From Vibrio chagasii (GTDB lineage Bacteria; Pseudomonadota; Gammaproteobacteria; Enterobacterales; Vibrionaceae), in NCBI GenBank assembly GCA_041879415.1, contig CP090851.1, positions 992,001-1,056,000 of the forward strand: DNA of 64,000 nt, given 5' to 3'. Shown piece after piece: positions 32,572 to 41,785 of the stretch. Positions within the stretch are counted from its first letter, which is position 1. Every line of letters starts with the position of its first letter. The notes beneath the pieces were generated by a model. It was not told the origin of the DNA, did not search any database, and saw only the letters and a program-made list of their open reading frames with translations. A program made the position numbers and the translations under genes.

Positions 32572-33477
32572 ATGAAACGATTTAACCTAAACCTCATCTA
32601 TTACTTTATTGCGATATATGAAGAAGGAAACTTAACGTACGCAGCAGAAAGGCTCAATATATCTCAGCCTAGCCTCAGCGCTCATTTAAAGCAGCTTCGA
32701 GATGAATATCGTGATCTGCTGTTCGTAAGAAAGTCGTACACGCTTGAGCCGACACCAGTCGCTAATGATTTGTATCCTGTCTTTAAGCAAGCACATAAGC
32801 TTGTCTCTCATTCATTGCCTGAAACGCATGATTTTGAACCGAAAGAGTGCAGTTACACATTTAGAATTGCGGCGATGAGCATTTCAAGCAGTGTGATCTT
32901 GCCTCAAATATTAGATAGGATTCAGGAAGAAGCTCCAGAGTGCGTTATCGAAGTCGTGAATATCAAAGAGGATATGGCGACTGACATTCGAGAAAAGAAG
33001 ATCGATCTTGTGGTCGATTTAACCAACGCGCATCCAACCTTGTTGAGCCAGGAAATTTGGGGCGACGAGCTGTGTATGGTCTGCAGCCAAAACCATTCTC
33101 AGATCAGCGATCAAGTGACTCTTGAACAGTACCTTTCAGCAAAGCATGTCATGCTCACACACGATAACTATCGAGTGAATCAGTTAACTGAATTTCACAG
33201 TCCGATCTTTGCGGATCGTAAAGTGGCAAGAAAGCTTAATTCCATCGCAGACTTCTCAGACACCATCTACAACAGTGATTGGATAGCTACTTTCCCCAAA
33301 GGTGTCGCAAACGCCTATTTTGATAAAGATAAAATTAAGCTTCTAGAGCTTCCTTTTGAATACATCAAGCCTTCACTCAGTGTTTATTGGCACAGCAATC
33401 GTAATGATGACATCGTCAATCAATGGTTAAGAGAGTTGTTTACTAGCGAAGTTTTAACCTTGAGCTCCGAAATATAA
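32572..33477 (+). CDS. LysR-family transcriptional regulator
   Basis: 301 aa with the LysR winged helix (LTYAAERLNISQPSLSAHLKQL, then LFVRKSYTLEPTPVA) and a two-lobed co-inducer domain (~90-295). It is divergent from the DUF3332 lipoprotein gene, its natural candidate target, and followed by a small unknown gene. The effector is unknown. Confidence 0.88.
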   Translation: MKRFNLNLIYYFIAIYEEGNLTYAAERLNISQPSLSAHLKQLRDEYRDLLFVRKSYTLEPTPVANDLYPVFKQAHKLVSHSLPETHDFEPKECSYTFRIAAMSISSSVILPQILDRIQEEAPECVIEVVNIKEDMATDIREKKIDLVVDLTNAHPTLLSQEIWGDELCMVCSQNHSQISDQVTLEQYLSAKHVMLTHDNYRVNQLTEFHSPIFADRKVARKLNSIADFSDTIYNSDWIATFPKGVANAYFDKDKIKLLELPFEYIKPSLSVYWHSNRNDDIVNQWLRELFTSEVLTLSSEI

Positions 33478-33621
33478 GATAACGCCCAGTTATGTGAGTA
33501 GACGTCTTGGTCATTCGATCCGTTCTTCATGTATAAAGTGCCTTATGGTACAAATGACAGCATGAATAATGCTGGTGGCTTTTGCTACATAGACTTCCAA
33601 TTTAAATGAAAAGACTGACTT

Positions 33622-33867
33622 ATGAATTTTGATATCCAAGCACTGAAACACCACCAATTGGTCGAAGATGGTCAACTAGAAGGGTGTTACATTCATCAGC
33701 CAGCTCAAGGTAGCCAGCAAAACGACCAAGCAGTATTGGCAGAGCGCCAAGCGCTAGAAAACATGGGTTACAAGGTTGTGCAAGTTAAGGCGAAAGGTGG
33801 AACAACAACGTTCGCAGAGGCGATGCAAAAGCTAGCCAAGAAGACTGGACATCAGTCAAACAGTTAA
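33622..33867 (+). CDS. Small hypothetical protein (81 aa)
   Basis: 81 aa, Gln-rich and hydrophilic, with no signal peptide or membrane segment. The C-terminal half (ALENMGYKVVQVKAKGGTTTFAEAMQKLAKKTG) reads like a compact alpha/beta module, perhaps nucleic-acid binding. I do not recognise it. The spacer from the LysR gene is 144 bp and a purine-rich AAAGACTG lies before the ATG. Confidence 0.55.
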   Translation: MNFDIQALKHHQLVEDGQLEGCYIHQPAQGSQQNDQAVLAERQALENMGYKVVQVKAKGGTTTFAEAMQKLAKKTGHQSNS

Positions 33868-34047
33868 GTGAGTAATACTTGTCGTTTAGCGTGTCGTCGC
33901 TCTCAACCGGGCGATGATGCACTGCAGTTAAGGGTGTAGGCCAACTTTCGACAAAACCTTTATAAGTATCGCTCCGACATTAAACGACATATAGCTGATC
34001 TTCAAAGCGAGTAGGACGTATAGGCTACTTAAAAAGGAAGAAATACT

Positions 34048-34545
34048 ATGGCCAACGTCTATGTCAGCATCGGAAGCAACATCAATCGCGAACACCACAT
34101 CACGGAATCTCTCAAAGCGTTGAACCATCGCTTTGCTCCACTGCAAATTTCTCAGTTTTACGATTGCGAGCCAGTCGGTTTTGAAGGAGACAACTTCCTC
34201 AATCTCGTTGTGGGGTTTGAATGTGATCTTCCTATCGCAGAGTTGTCTAAAACGCTTCATCAAATCGAATCTGATAACGGTCGCCAACGCGAGTCTAAAG
34301 AGTATGCAGCACGAACCATGGATATCGATATCCTTCTTTACGGCGATCAAGTGGGCATTATCGACGGGGTAGAATTACCCAGAGGTGAAATCACCGAGTA
34401 CGCTTTCGTGCTTCGTCCGTTAGTCGACCTTGCCGCGAATGCTCACCATCCCGTCCTAAACATCTCGTACCAACAACTTTGGAATAACTTTGACCAGTCG
34501 AGTCAGAAAACCAATTCAATCCCTTTCGAGCTCAGTCTCACGTAA
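34048..34545 (+). CDS. folK: 6-hydroxymethyl-7,8-dihydropterin pyrophosphokinase (second-copy type)
   Basis: 165 aa, the normal HPPK length. It transfers pyrophosphate from ATP to 6-hydroxymethyl-dihydropterin. VYVSIGSNINRE at the start and ARTMDIDILLYGD (metal-binding Asp92 and Asp94) are the HPPK signatures. RBS AAGGAAG. It opens a same-strand pterin cluster folK-folX-folE-folM. The folate-pathway folK of vibrios is normally beside panB, so this is probably an extra copy serving the cluster; that is inference. Confidence 0.85.
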   Translation: MANVYVSIGSNINREHHITESLKALNHRFAPLQISQFYDCEPVGFEGDNFLNLVVGFECDLPIAELSKTLHQIESDNGRQRESKEYAARTMDIDILLYGDQVGIIDGVELPRGEITEYAFVLRPLVDLAANAHHPVLNISYQQLWNNFDQSSQKTNSIPFELSLT

Positions 34546-34654
34546 TGCCTTCAGAGCTGTCAAAAACCGCAGGCTCTTATAATCAGGCCTTTATTTGATC
34601 TTTTCTTAAAACAAGCACGTACCTGATATCACTTTCGACGGAATGGAAACTGTT

Positions 34655-35032
34655 ATGAACCACAACGCCATTATTACCATCACAAACCTCAGACTACGAA
34701 CCTTCATCGGCTTCAACGAGGAAGAGAAAACCAAGCAGCAAGATATTGTTATAAACGCAGAGATTCATTATCCAGCTAATAACCTGTGCCTCTCTGATGA
34801 CGTCGACAATGCCCTTAATTACAAAAACATCTGCAAGAAGATCATCCATCATGTCGAGTCTGGAAGATTTCTGCTTTTAGAAAAGCTAACTAGCGACGTA
34901 CTTGGAATTTGCATTGATCATCCATGGGTTCGGTACGCTCAAGTGAGAATTGATAAACCTCACGCGCTGCGTTTTGCCGACTCCGTTTCGCTCACGCTGA
35001 GCTATGAAGCAGACCAAGATAATAACTTCTAA
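34655..35032 (+). CDS. folX: Dihydroneopterin triphosphate 2'-epimerase
   Basis: 125 aa from ATG 34655; an in-frame ATG at 34643 would add four residues but lacks a good site. It matches E. coli FolX along its length ([30 protein letters not shown] segment, [35 protein letters not shown]). It epimerises H2-neopterin triphosphate to H2-monapterin triphosphate. FolB-type aldolase is the alternative, but the sequence is closer to FolX. It lies 11 bp before folE. Confidence 0.88.
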   Translation: MNHNAIITITNLRLRTFIGFNEEEKTKQQDIVINAEIHYPANNLCLSDDVDNALNYKNICKKIIHHVESGRFLLLEKLTSDVLGICIDHPWVRYAQVRIDKPHALRFADSVSLTLSYEADQDNNF

Positions 35033-35043
35033 GGAGCGCTCCA

Positions 35044-35682
35044 ATGTTGAGTACAGAAGCAGAACAAGTAAGAACAGCTCTACTGGCGAGAGGGCTTGAA
35101 ACTCCGATGACCGCGAGTGAAATGAACAGCGACCAAAAATACAATCGTATCAAGGGACTGTTAACGGAAGTGGTAAGCACGTTGGGTTTGGATCTGACCG
35201 ACGACAGCGTTGCAGAAACGCCGCACCGCATCGCAAAGATGTACGTACATGAGATATTCTCGGGACTGGATTACAACAACTTTCCAAAAATCAGCGTGAT
35301 AGAGAACAAGATGTCGGTTGATGAGATGGTTAAGGTGTCGGACATCGACTTAACCTCCACATGTGAGCATCACTTCATTACTATCGACGGTTTGGCTCAA
35401 GTGGCCTACATTCCGGAATCTAAGATACTTGGCCTGTCGAAAATAAACAGAATTGTACGATTCTTCGCGCAACGCCCGCAAGTTCAAGAGCGCTTAACCC
35501 AACAGATTCTGATTGCCATCCAGACTCTCGTAGAAACAGAAAATGTAGCAGTAACTATTAAAGCGACGCATTACTGCGTGAAGTCTCGAGGCGTTATGGA
35601 TGCTAACTCTGAAACGACGACAACGGCGCTCGGTGGCATTTTCAAAACTAACCCTCAAACTAGAGCTGAGTTTTTACGATGA
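35044..35682 (+). CDS. folE: GTP cyclohydrolase I
   Basis: 212 aa; converts GTP to 7,8-dihydroneopterin triphosphate and formate, the first pterin step. Zinc ligands Cys107, His110 and Cys178 (TSTCEHHF and [10 protein letters not shown]) match E. coli Cys110/His113/Cys181. The strong AAGGAG lies 8 nt before ATG 35044. It overlaps folM by 4 bp (ATGA). This is the enzyme that feeds FolX in the same operon. Confidence 0.95.
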   Translation: MLSTEAEQVRTALLARGLETPMTASEMNSDQKYNRIKGLLTEVVSTLGLDLTDDSVAETPHRIAKMYVHEIFSGLDYNNFPKISVIENKMSVDEMVKVSDIDLTSTCEHHFITIDGLAQVAYIPESKILGLSKINRIVRFFAQRPQVQERLTQQILIAIQTLVETENVAVTIKATHYCVKSRGVMDANSETTTTALGGIFKTNPQTRAEFLR

Positions 35683-36395
35683 GTGAGACGATTCTGATAA
35701 CTGGAGTAGGGAAGCGATTAGGGTTCGCACTGGCTCAGCAACTCCTAGCTGATGGGTACCAAGTGATTGGTACCTTTCGTAGCGAATATCCTCAGTTGCA
35801 ACAGCTGCGTGATAAGGGGGCAGATCTACAGTACGTCGATTTTTACCAGCAAAGCAGCGTAGAGGACTTTCTGCATTATGTAGGGCAAGAGTATAGAGCA
35901 CTTCGAGCCATCGTTCATAATGCCTCTGATTGGAAGCCAGAGAATAAGAAAGACCCGAGCGAGAACGCTTCAGAAATTATGAATCAGATGATGGCAGTTC
36001 ACGTCGGCGTACCATACCTTATCAATCTGTCGCTCAAAGACCTGCTGATGTCTGGCGATCAAACCTCAGATATCATCCACATCAGTGACTATGTCGCCGA
36101 AAAAGGCAGTAAAAAACATATCGCTTACGCGGCAAGCAAAGCTGCGCTTAATAACTTAACGCTTTCATTTTCGGCGATGCTGGCTCCCAACGTGAAAGTA
36201 AACACTGTCTCACCAGCTATGATCAAATTCAATGATCATGATGACGAGGCGTATAAGGCTAAAGCTCTGCAAAAAGCTTTGATTCCGGCGGAAGCGGGTT
36301 TTGAGGAAGTGATTGATGGCATCAAGTATGTACTGGCCAGTCGTTACATGACAGGAAGAACATTGCATCTTGATGGCGGCAGGCATCTAAAGTGA
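35679..36395 (+). CDS. folM: Dihydromonapterin reductase
   Basis: 238-aa short-chain dehydrogenase. Cofactor loop TGVGKRLG (8-15), and catalytic Ser136, Tyr150, Lys154 in [18 protein letters not shown]...K. It matches E. coli FolM (HNAS, ASDIIH-type strand, [31 protein letters not shown]). It reduces dihydromonapterin to tetrahydromonapterin with NADPH; weak dihydrofolate reductase activity is known for the family. Its ATG overlaps the folE stop by 4 bp, which indicates translational coupling. Confidence 0.93.
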   Translation: MSETILITGVGKRLGFALAQQLLADGYQVIGTFRSEYPQLQQLRDKGADLQYVDFYQQSSVEDFLHYVGQEYRALRAIVHNASDWKPENKKDPSENASEIMNQMMAVHVGVPYLINLSLKDLLMSGDQTSDIIHISDYVAEKGSKKHIAYAASKAALNNLTLSFSAMLAPNVKVNTVSPAMIKFNDHDDEAYKAKALQKALIPAEAGFEEVIDGIKYVLASRYMTGRTLHLDGGRHLK

Positions 36396-36859
36396 GTTCT
36401 TGTCGTTAACATTGAGCTCTTCCTTGGGTGAAAAGCCCGTTTTATTCTGAATATGAACTCTCCCGCTCTGGTTACAAAATTCTAGCTTGAGTATTCATGT
36501 TTAGCAGCCTATTTGGTTTGTTCTGTCCTGAACAACCTCATTCAATCTCACGCAACAAAGTGACTAATCTCACATTTCTGTCAATTCATCTCCTGAATTG
36601 AGCAGGTTGTATTAAACGCAGTTCATATTGAGTTCGCTTTGAACCCACTTACCTATTTAGGGTGATGAGCATCCGAACCGAAAATTCAAACAAATGTTTA
36701 AATTAATGGATTTATGGAGCGATTTATCGGGCATTTAACGGGATGACTTTCACTTTGATCTTGATCAATATGTTAACTGTTGCGCAACAAATTTAAATCA
36801 AATTTGCATAGGAAGCGCACATTTACTTCTTCGATCTGCTCAGTACAAGGAATGAAATT
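36396..36859. other. Intergenic with phaP promoter region, 464 bp
   Basis: No ORF was found. The right half holds a perfect FNR-type box (36755-36768), an A/T-rich stretch fit for a -10 element near 36790, and a purine-rich ribosome site before phaP. Confidence 0.55.
36755..36768. promoter_or_regulatory. FNR/ANR box upstream of phaP
   Basis: TTGAT-cttg-ATCAA is a perfect match to the FNR/ANR consensus TTGAT-N4-ATCAA. Its centre is about 98 bp before the phaP ATG. If it acts at -41.5, transcription would start near 36803, with A/T-rich DNA at the right place for a -10. This suggests oxygen control of the PHA operon. Confidence 0.65.
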
Positions 36860-37210
36860 ATGTCTACTCAGGAAACATTTAAGGCTTTCACATCGCAGCT
36901 AGAGTCTGTAACTAACCCGTTCTACAACTTCAATCAACTAGTGACTAAGAATATAGAGACACTGACCAAGATTCAGCTTGATAGCCTTCAGGCTTATAGC
37001 GCGCTAGGTAATGAGTCTTTGCAGAGCTTAGCTTCGTTAAAGCAGCCACAAGATATTCCAGCTTATGGTTCAAAACAGATGGAAGTGGCGAGTAAGATCT
37101 CACAGCAACTCATGGAAGATAGCCAAAAGCTGACTCAACTTGGTCAAGACTTTAAATCTGCCGCTGACGAGCTTACTGCCTCTGCGGTAAAGACCGCGAA
37201 AAGTGCTTAG
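36860..37210 (+). CDS. phaP: Phasin family protein (PHA granule coat)
   Basis: 116 aa, mostly amphipathic helix (ESVTNPFYNFNQLVTKNIETLTKIQLDSL pattern; SKQMEVASKISQQLMEDSQKLTQLGQDF). No signal peptide or Cys. Phasins coat polyhydroxyalkanoate granules and often precede or follow phaC; here it lies 79 bp before phaC. AAGGAATG precedes the ATG. Confidence 0.88.
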   Translation: MSTQETFKAFTSQLESVTNPFYNFNQLVTKNIETLTKIQLDSLQAYSALGNESLQSLASLKQPQDIPAYGSKQMEVASKISQQLMEDSQKLTQLGQDFKSAADELTASAVKTAKSA

Positions 37211-37289
37211 TTTATTGTTTGTCGGTTGATGGCGGAGCGTAACGTCTAGCACGCCATCTCTCAGCATCACTTCTAACAAGGATGTCAGA

Positions 37290-39047
37290 ATGGAAAATAA
37301 ATCGCCCTTTGAAGGTATGATGAACCTCATGTCCCAATACGGACAAGCCTGGATGGACAATCTAGGGCAGCCAACACAATCAACATTGATGAAAACCCAA
37401 TCGGAAGATTTTACTAAGTGGGTTGGCTCAATGACTCAGAACCCAACCAATATGGTTGAGCAACAGATGAATTGGTGGGCGCAGCAAGTTAATCTACTTA
37501 ACGATTGTATCCTCGGCACTCAAGAACAAATCAAAGAGACGGATCGTCGTTTTCGTGACCCTTCATGGAATGACACGCCACTGTATCGTTACATCAAAGA
37601 GAGTTACAAACTTGCTTGTGACAACATTCAACAATCAGTTGAGAACGCAGATGGACTGGACGATGAAACCAAAGCTCGACTTTCATTTTTCACTCGACAA
37701 TATTTGAATGCGATGTCGCCAAGCAACTTCGTTTCGACCAACCCAGAGATACTCAAGCTGACTATGGAGAGCAAGGGTGAAAACCTGATCCAGGGGATGA
37801 AGCAATTCCGTCAGGACTTAGAACAAAGTGCTGACATGCTGAATATTCGAATGACGGATAAAAACCAGTTCAAACTGGGGGAGAATATTGCCTCAACGCC
37901 TGGAAAAATCGTCTTTCAAAATGACATGTTTGAGCTGATTCAATATAAGCCGACCACAGAACAAGTCTATAAACGTCCGACGCTGATCGTACCGCCGTTC
38001 GTCAACAAATATTACATTATGGATGTCAATCCAGAGACCTCCTATGTGAAGTGGTTGGTCAGCCAAGGCCACACAGTATTCATGATCTCTTGGGTGAACC
38101 CTAATGCTCATATGCGAGACGTCGATTTTGGCAACTACGTGACTCAAGGCGTGCTACCTGCACTTGATGCCATTGAAAGTGTCACAGGCGAGCGAGAAGT
38201 TAACGGTATCGGTTACTGCATCGGTGGCACCACTTTAGTCGCAGCCATGGCTTACCTTTCTGGCAAACGTCGTAAACAGAGAATTAAATCGGTCACTCTG
38301 CTGACTACAATCCTCGACTTCCAAAAGCCAGGTGAGTTAGGGGTCTTCATCAATGATCCGATCATTAGCAGTATTGAAGCACAAAACAACCAACGTGGTT
38401 ATATGGATGGCCGCCAAATGGCCGTGTCATTCAGCTTACTTCGTGAAAACAGCCTGTATTGGAATTACTACATTTCCAATTATCTGAAAGGGGAGAGCCC
38501 GATGGCATTCGACCTCCTTTATTGGAACTGTGACAACACCAACGTGACTGCTGCGACCCATAACCAGCTGCTACGTCAGTGCTATCTTGAGAATCGACTA
38601 GCCAAAGGTGAATTGGTGATCGATGGTGTGGCGATTGATTTAGGTAAAGTAAAGTCGCCGGCTTACTTTCTCTCTGCTATTGATGATCATATCGCGCTAT
38701 GGGACGGCAACTTTGAAGGCACAAAACTGCTAGGTGGAGACAATAAATTTGTACTTACCGAGAGCGGCCATATTGCAGGGCCTATGAACCATGCCGATTC
38801 CAATAAATATGGTTTTTGGACCAATGATGATAACGACCAAACACCACCTCAGTGGCTTGCCAGCGCCGACAAGCACCATGGCTCGTGGTGGTCGCATTGG
38901 CAAAGCTGGGTTGATGAGCGCAATTTCTCCGAAATGATTGAAGCTCGTGAGCTAGAAGGGGAACTGGATGCGCCAGGTGAATACGTGAAGCAGCGTATTC
39001 AAGATGTCATCGCTCAAGAAAATGAAATGGAAAAGGAGTCCGCATAA
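37290..39047 (+). CDS. phaC: Class I poly(3-hydroxyalkanoate) synthase
   Basis: 585 aa, typical of class I single-subunit synthases. It polymerises (R)-3-hydroxyacyl-CoA into PHA on the granule surface. The lipase-like box GYCIGG holds nucleophile Cys310; Asp466 (DDHIALW) and His494 (SGHIAG) complete the triad. The N-terminal ~200 residues are the regulatory or dimer region. It lies between phasin and PhaJ genes; its stop TAA overlaps the PhaJ ATG by one base. No phaA or phaB is present in this cluster. Confidence 0.95.
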   Translation: MENKSPFEGMMNLMSQYGQAWMDNLGQPTQSTLMKTQSEDFTKWVGSMTQNPTNMVEQQMNWWAQQVNLLNDCILGTQEQIKETDRRFRDPSWNDTPLYRYIKESYKLACDNIQQSVENADGLDDETKARLSFFTRQYLNAMSPSNFVSTNPEILKLTMESKGENLIQGMKQFRQDLEQSADMLNIRMTDKNQFKLGENIASTPGKIVFQNDMFELIQYKPTTEQVYKRPTLIVPPFVNKYYIMDVNPETSYVKWLVSQGHTVFMISWVNPNAHMRDVDFGNYVTQGVLPALDAIESVTGEREVNGIGYCIGGTTLVAAMAYLSGKRRKQRIKSVTLLTTILDFQKPGELGVFINDPIISSIEAQNNQRGYMDGRQMAVSFSLLRENSLYWNYYISNYLKGESPMAFDLLYWNCDNTNVTAATHNQLLRQCYLENRLAKGELVIDGVAIDLGKVKSPAYFLSAIDDHIALWDGNFEGTKLLGGDNKFVLTESGHIAGPMNHADSNKYGFWTNDDNDQTPPQWLASADKHHGSWWSHWQSWVDERNFSEMIEARELEGELDAPGEYVKQRIQDVIAQENEMEKESA

Positions 39048-39445
39048 TGAAGCCAGAAATCGGCCAGACTGCCACCATAGAAAAGACGTTAGATAAGCAA
39101 ACAGTAGTAGCCTTTGCCAGCGTCTCGGAAGACTACAACCCAATCCATTTAGATGAAGATTTCGCTAAAACCACGCAATTTGAGCGTCCAATCGTGCATG
39201 GTATGTTGGCATCGAGCCTTATCTCTGGCTTGTTGGCTTCTAAAGTGCCGGGCGCAGGCAGCATTTACTTGGGGCAATCCTTGAAGTTTCTTCGTCCTAT
39301 TTTTGTTGGCGAAACTGTCACAGCCAAGGTGGAAGTGATCAGCGTGCGTGAAGACAAACCTATCGCTGTGATATCTACTCAAGTATTGAGCGCGAATGGT
39401 GAAGTCGCCGTCGATGGTGAAGCGACAGTGATGTACTCTGTTTAA
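39047..39445 (+). CDS. phaJ: MaoC-type (R)-specific enoyl-CoA hydratase
   Basis: 132-aa hot-dog-fold hydratase. Catalytic Asp29 and His34 lie in SEDYNPIHLDEDFA, with the MaoC signature FERPIVHGMLASSLISGLL. It hydrates trans-2-enoyl-CoA from beta-oxidation to (R)-3-hydroxyacyl-CoA, the substrate of PhaC. The length fits PhaJ1/Aeromonas PhaJ. Translation is coupled to phaC (TAATG overlap), and AAGGAG precedes the ATG. Confidence 0.88.
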   Translation: MKPEIGQTATIEKTLDKQTVVAFASVSEDYNPIHLDEDFAKTTQFERPIVHGMLASSLISGLLASKVPGAGSIYLGQSLKFLRPIFVGETVTAKVEVISVREDKPIAVISTQVLSANGEVAVDGEATVMYSV

Positions 39446-40112
39446 CCACAAAGCCATAAACGGCAGCCAATATTTACTACAAACCAAAGGCAATAACGCG
39501 AGCAGCGGATGTGCTATCAGGTTTCTTCAATAAATAATTCAATCCTAATGTGCGTTTTAGTGTTTGGTGCTAAAACGCCATTGTCTAAAATATAAATTCC
39601 CTTCGTGTTTATCTAGCCTAGTGTATTAGCTTATCCATTAGTCTAGTTGTCTTGTCATCCCTTTAGATAACCACTCAGCCTATTTTTGAACGTTATTTAG
39701 TCTTTATTGACGTAGTTTGTTTATAAATAGGTCGAACTTCCTTACCTATAGCTGTTCAGCGAGTCTACGTACGCTACGACTAATGTCTAACGACCAACGT
39801 CTGTTTGTTCGTATGTGCTTGGTATAGAGTATTAATCACTGAATTATAAAGACTATTTTTTAGTGAGGTAACGGTATCTTATGTTTATTGAACAGTCCTT
39901 TATATAAATAAATGCCCCTACATTTGGCTTTTAGATGTTCACTTAGAAACGGGCGGTCTTCAGTTTTAATAGTGATTTTGACCTGTCAATAATTTGGATA
40001 TGCCGAGTTGGTTATGGGGGATATATAAATGACGCTGCATCAAACATCGTACCGTGACTAAATAACGTTTGTTGGAACAACGCACCTTAGAGTGTGAAAG
40101 AAAGGAATCAAA
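39446..40112. other. Intergenic, 667 bp, hairpin and promoter region
   Basis: A 9-bp stem GCGTTTTAG/CTAAAACGC (39552-39560 with 39570-39578) about 110 bp beyond phaJ may end the PHA operon, although the T run is weak. The rest is A/T-rich (~39600-40090), without an ORF. It must carry the promoter of the permease gene. Confidence 0.5.
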
Positions 40113-41621
40113 ATGAGCAGTACTTTAGAGTCCGTACATATAAGAACAGATAAACCTCAAGCCAATGAGGATGAGCTCTCTTACGAACAACAACATAAAC
40201 CAAGCTCTGAGTTTGACTCACGTGAACAGTATTTAGAGCACGAGTTGCAAATTATGTCGCCAAAGCGATGGCGTCCGAATTTGCCCTTTAAAGATTATCG
40301 ATTTGAGATAGAAGACACCATCCCAGCGATGGCTGCGACCATTGGTAAGGTTGTTATGGTTGGTGCTATTGCCGCAACTTTCGCTGGTGCTCTTGGGCTA
40401 AATGAAGACTTCATTCTAGAAAACGTGCGTTATGAGCTCCTCATCGCCTCTGTTTTCATCATTCTTTTCTCTGGCTTTCTACTGCCAACAGCTAACCTCG
40501 CAGGTACCCATGGCCCACTTATTCCATTAATCCCTATTGTGGTTGCTGCTGGAGGCCACCCAATGGCCTTTGGCTTGCTGATTGGTGCGTTTGGCTTGCT
40601 GTTAGCCATCAGTAAAGGCGGCAGTATGTTGGCTAACCTCACCAGTAAAGGCGTGTGTGGGGGACTGTTACTTTACCTTGGTTTTGTGGGAACCGCTTCT
40701 CAAGTGAAGAAGCTGTTCGCTTGGGCGGACGGAATCGGCATGAGCCACATCGCTTTCGTCGTGATCTTCTGCACCATTATCTTGTACGCACTATTGGAGC
40801 ACTTCCGTAAGCGTTGGTTAGCTGTGCCTCTTAGCTGCTTACTGGGTGGTACGATTGCATTTGCTATGGGTGCGCCATTTGCTTTCCACACTGAGCCAGG
40901 CTTACCTAACATGCACCCTATGTATTGGTGGGGAGAAGATACAGGTTGGATGCTAGGCCTACCGTCGATCGAACACTTCATGGTAGTACTGCCATTCGCG
41001 ATTCTAGCGGTAGCGATGTGGTCTCCAGATTTCCTAGGGCATCAAGTATTCCAAAAAATCAGCTATCCAGAGCGTACCGAAAAAGTACATATGAATATTG
41101 ATGACACCATGACCACAGCTTCAATTCGTCAGACGTTCGGCTCTTTGCTCGGTGGTACTAACTTTACTTCTTCATGGGGTACTTACATCGTACCGGCTGC
41201 GATTGCTAAGCGTCCGATTCCTGCTGGTGCTCTGCTGACGGCTCTGTTCTGTATCATAGCCGCTGTTTGGGGCTATCCAATGGATTTAGCTATCTGGCAA
41301 CCAGTGCTTTGTGTTGCACTTATTGTTGGGGTCTTTGTACCATTGCTAGAAGCTGGAATGGAGATGACACGTGAAGGGAAGACCACCCAGTCGGCAGCGA
41401 TCGTTGTATTTTCTTCAGCACTTGTTAACCCAGCATTTGGTTGGTCTCTAACCATGCTGTTAGACAACTTAGGCTTAGTTGGATGTAAAGAGCGTAGTGG
41501 CGAGCTGAGTAAAATGAGCCGTTGGGTGTTGCCTGGCATTATGTTCATTGTACTAACAAGCGTGATGGCGTTGGTTGGCCTTCTACCTGGCATACCGGCC
41601 ATTATCCCAAGCTTTCGTTAA
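40113..41621 (+). CDS. DUF3360 family multi-pass membrane protein (putative permease)
   Basis: 502 aa with a hydrophilic N-terminus (~70 aa) and about 11-13 membrane helices. A FLLPTANLAGTHGPLIPLIPIVVAAGGHP segment resembles the substrate motif of NCS2/SulP-like permeases. Features such as SWGTYIVPAAIAKRPIPAGA fit DUF3360, common in Vibrio and Photobacterium. Function as an anion or nucleobase-like transporter is inferred from fold only. AAAGGAATC precedes ATG 40113. Monocistronic, with a good terminator. Confidence 0.7.
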   Translation: MSSTLESVHIRTDKPQANEDELSYEQQHKPSSEFDSREQYLEHELQIMSPKRWRPNLPFKDYRFEIEDTIPAMAATIGKVVMVGAIAATFAGALGLNEDFILENVRYELLIASVFIILFSGFLLPTANLAGTHGPLIPLIPIVVAAGGHPMAFGLLIGAFGLLLAISKGGSMLANLTSKGVCGGLLLYLGFVGTASQVKKLFAWADGIGMSHIAFVVIFCTIILYALLEHFRKRWLAVPLSCLLGGTIAFAMGAPFAFHTEPGLPNMHPMYWWGEDTGWMLGLPSIEHFMVVLPFAILAVAMWSPDFLGHQVFQKISYPERTEKVHMNIDDTMTTASIRQTFGSLLGGTNFTSSWGTYIVPAAIAKRPIPAGALLTALFCIIAAVWGYPMDLAIWQPVLCVALIVGVFVPLLEAGMEMTREGKTTQSAAIVVFSSALVNPAFGWSLTMLLDNLGLVGCKERSGELSKMSRWVLPGIMFIVLTSVMALVGLLPGIPAIIPSFR

Positions 41622-41692
41622 GCTCTAAGCGAGGGAGCTGATTTATTGTGTTTCTCGCTTATCTAGTACTATTGCATAGCCCTTAAACAATG

Positions 41693-41732
41693 AAAACCTC
41701 CGTTCACGTATAGCGTAATCGGAGGTTTTTTG
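41693..41732. terminator. Terminator between permease and protease genes
   Basis: A 10-bp stem AAAACCTCCG/CGGAGGTTTT (41693-41702 with 41720-41729) with a 17-nt loop and a continuing T run. It lies between convergent genes. Confidence 0.85.
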
Positions 41733-41785
41733 TATTAGTCGCCTATAAGCAATTAACTATGTGTCAGCAATCGAAGTGCATAGGC

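Noticed and set aside
33500..33507. MetJ box AGACGTCT
   Set aside because: A perfect single 8-mer, but not in tandem and not near a methionine gene. MetJ sites need at least two adjacent boxes.
39446..40112. RNA gene in the 667-bp spacer
   Set aside because: One hairpin is present after phaJ, but I see no promoter-terminator pair or conserved RNA fold that would justify an RNA call.
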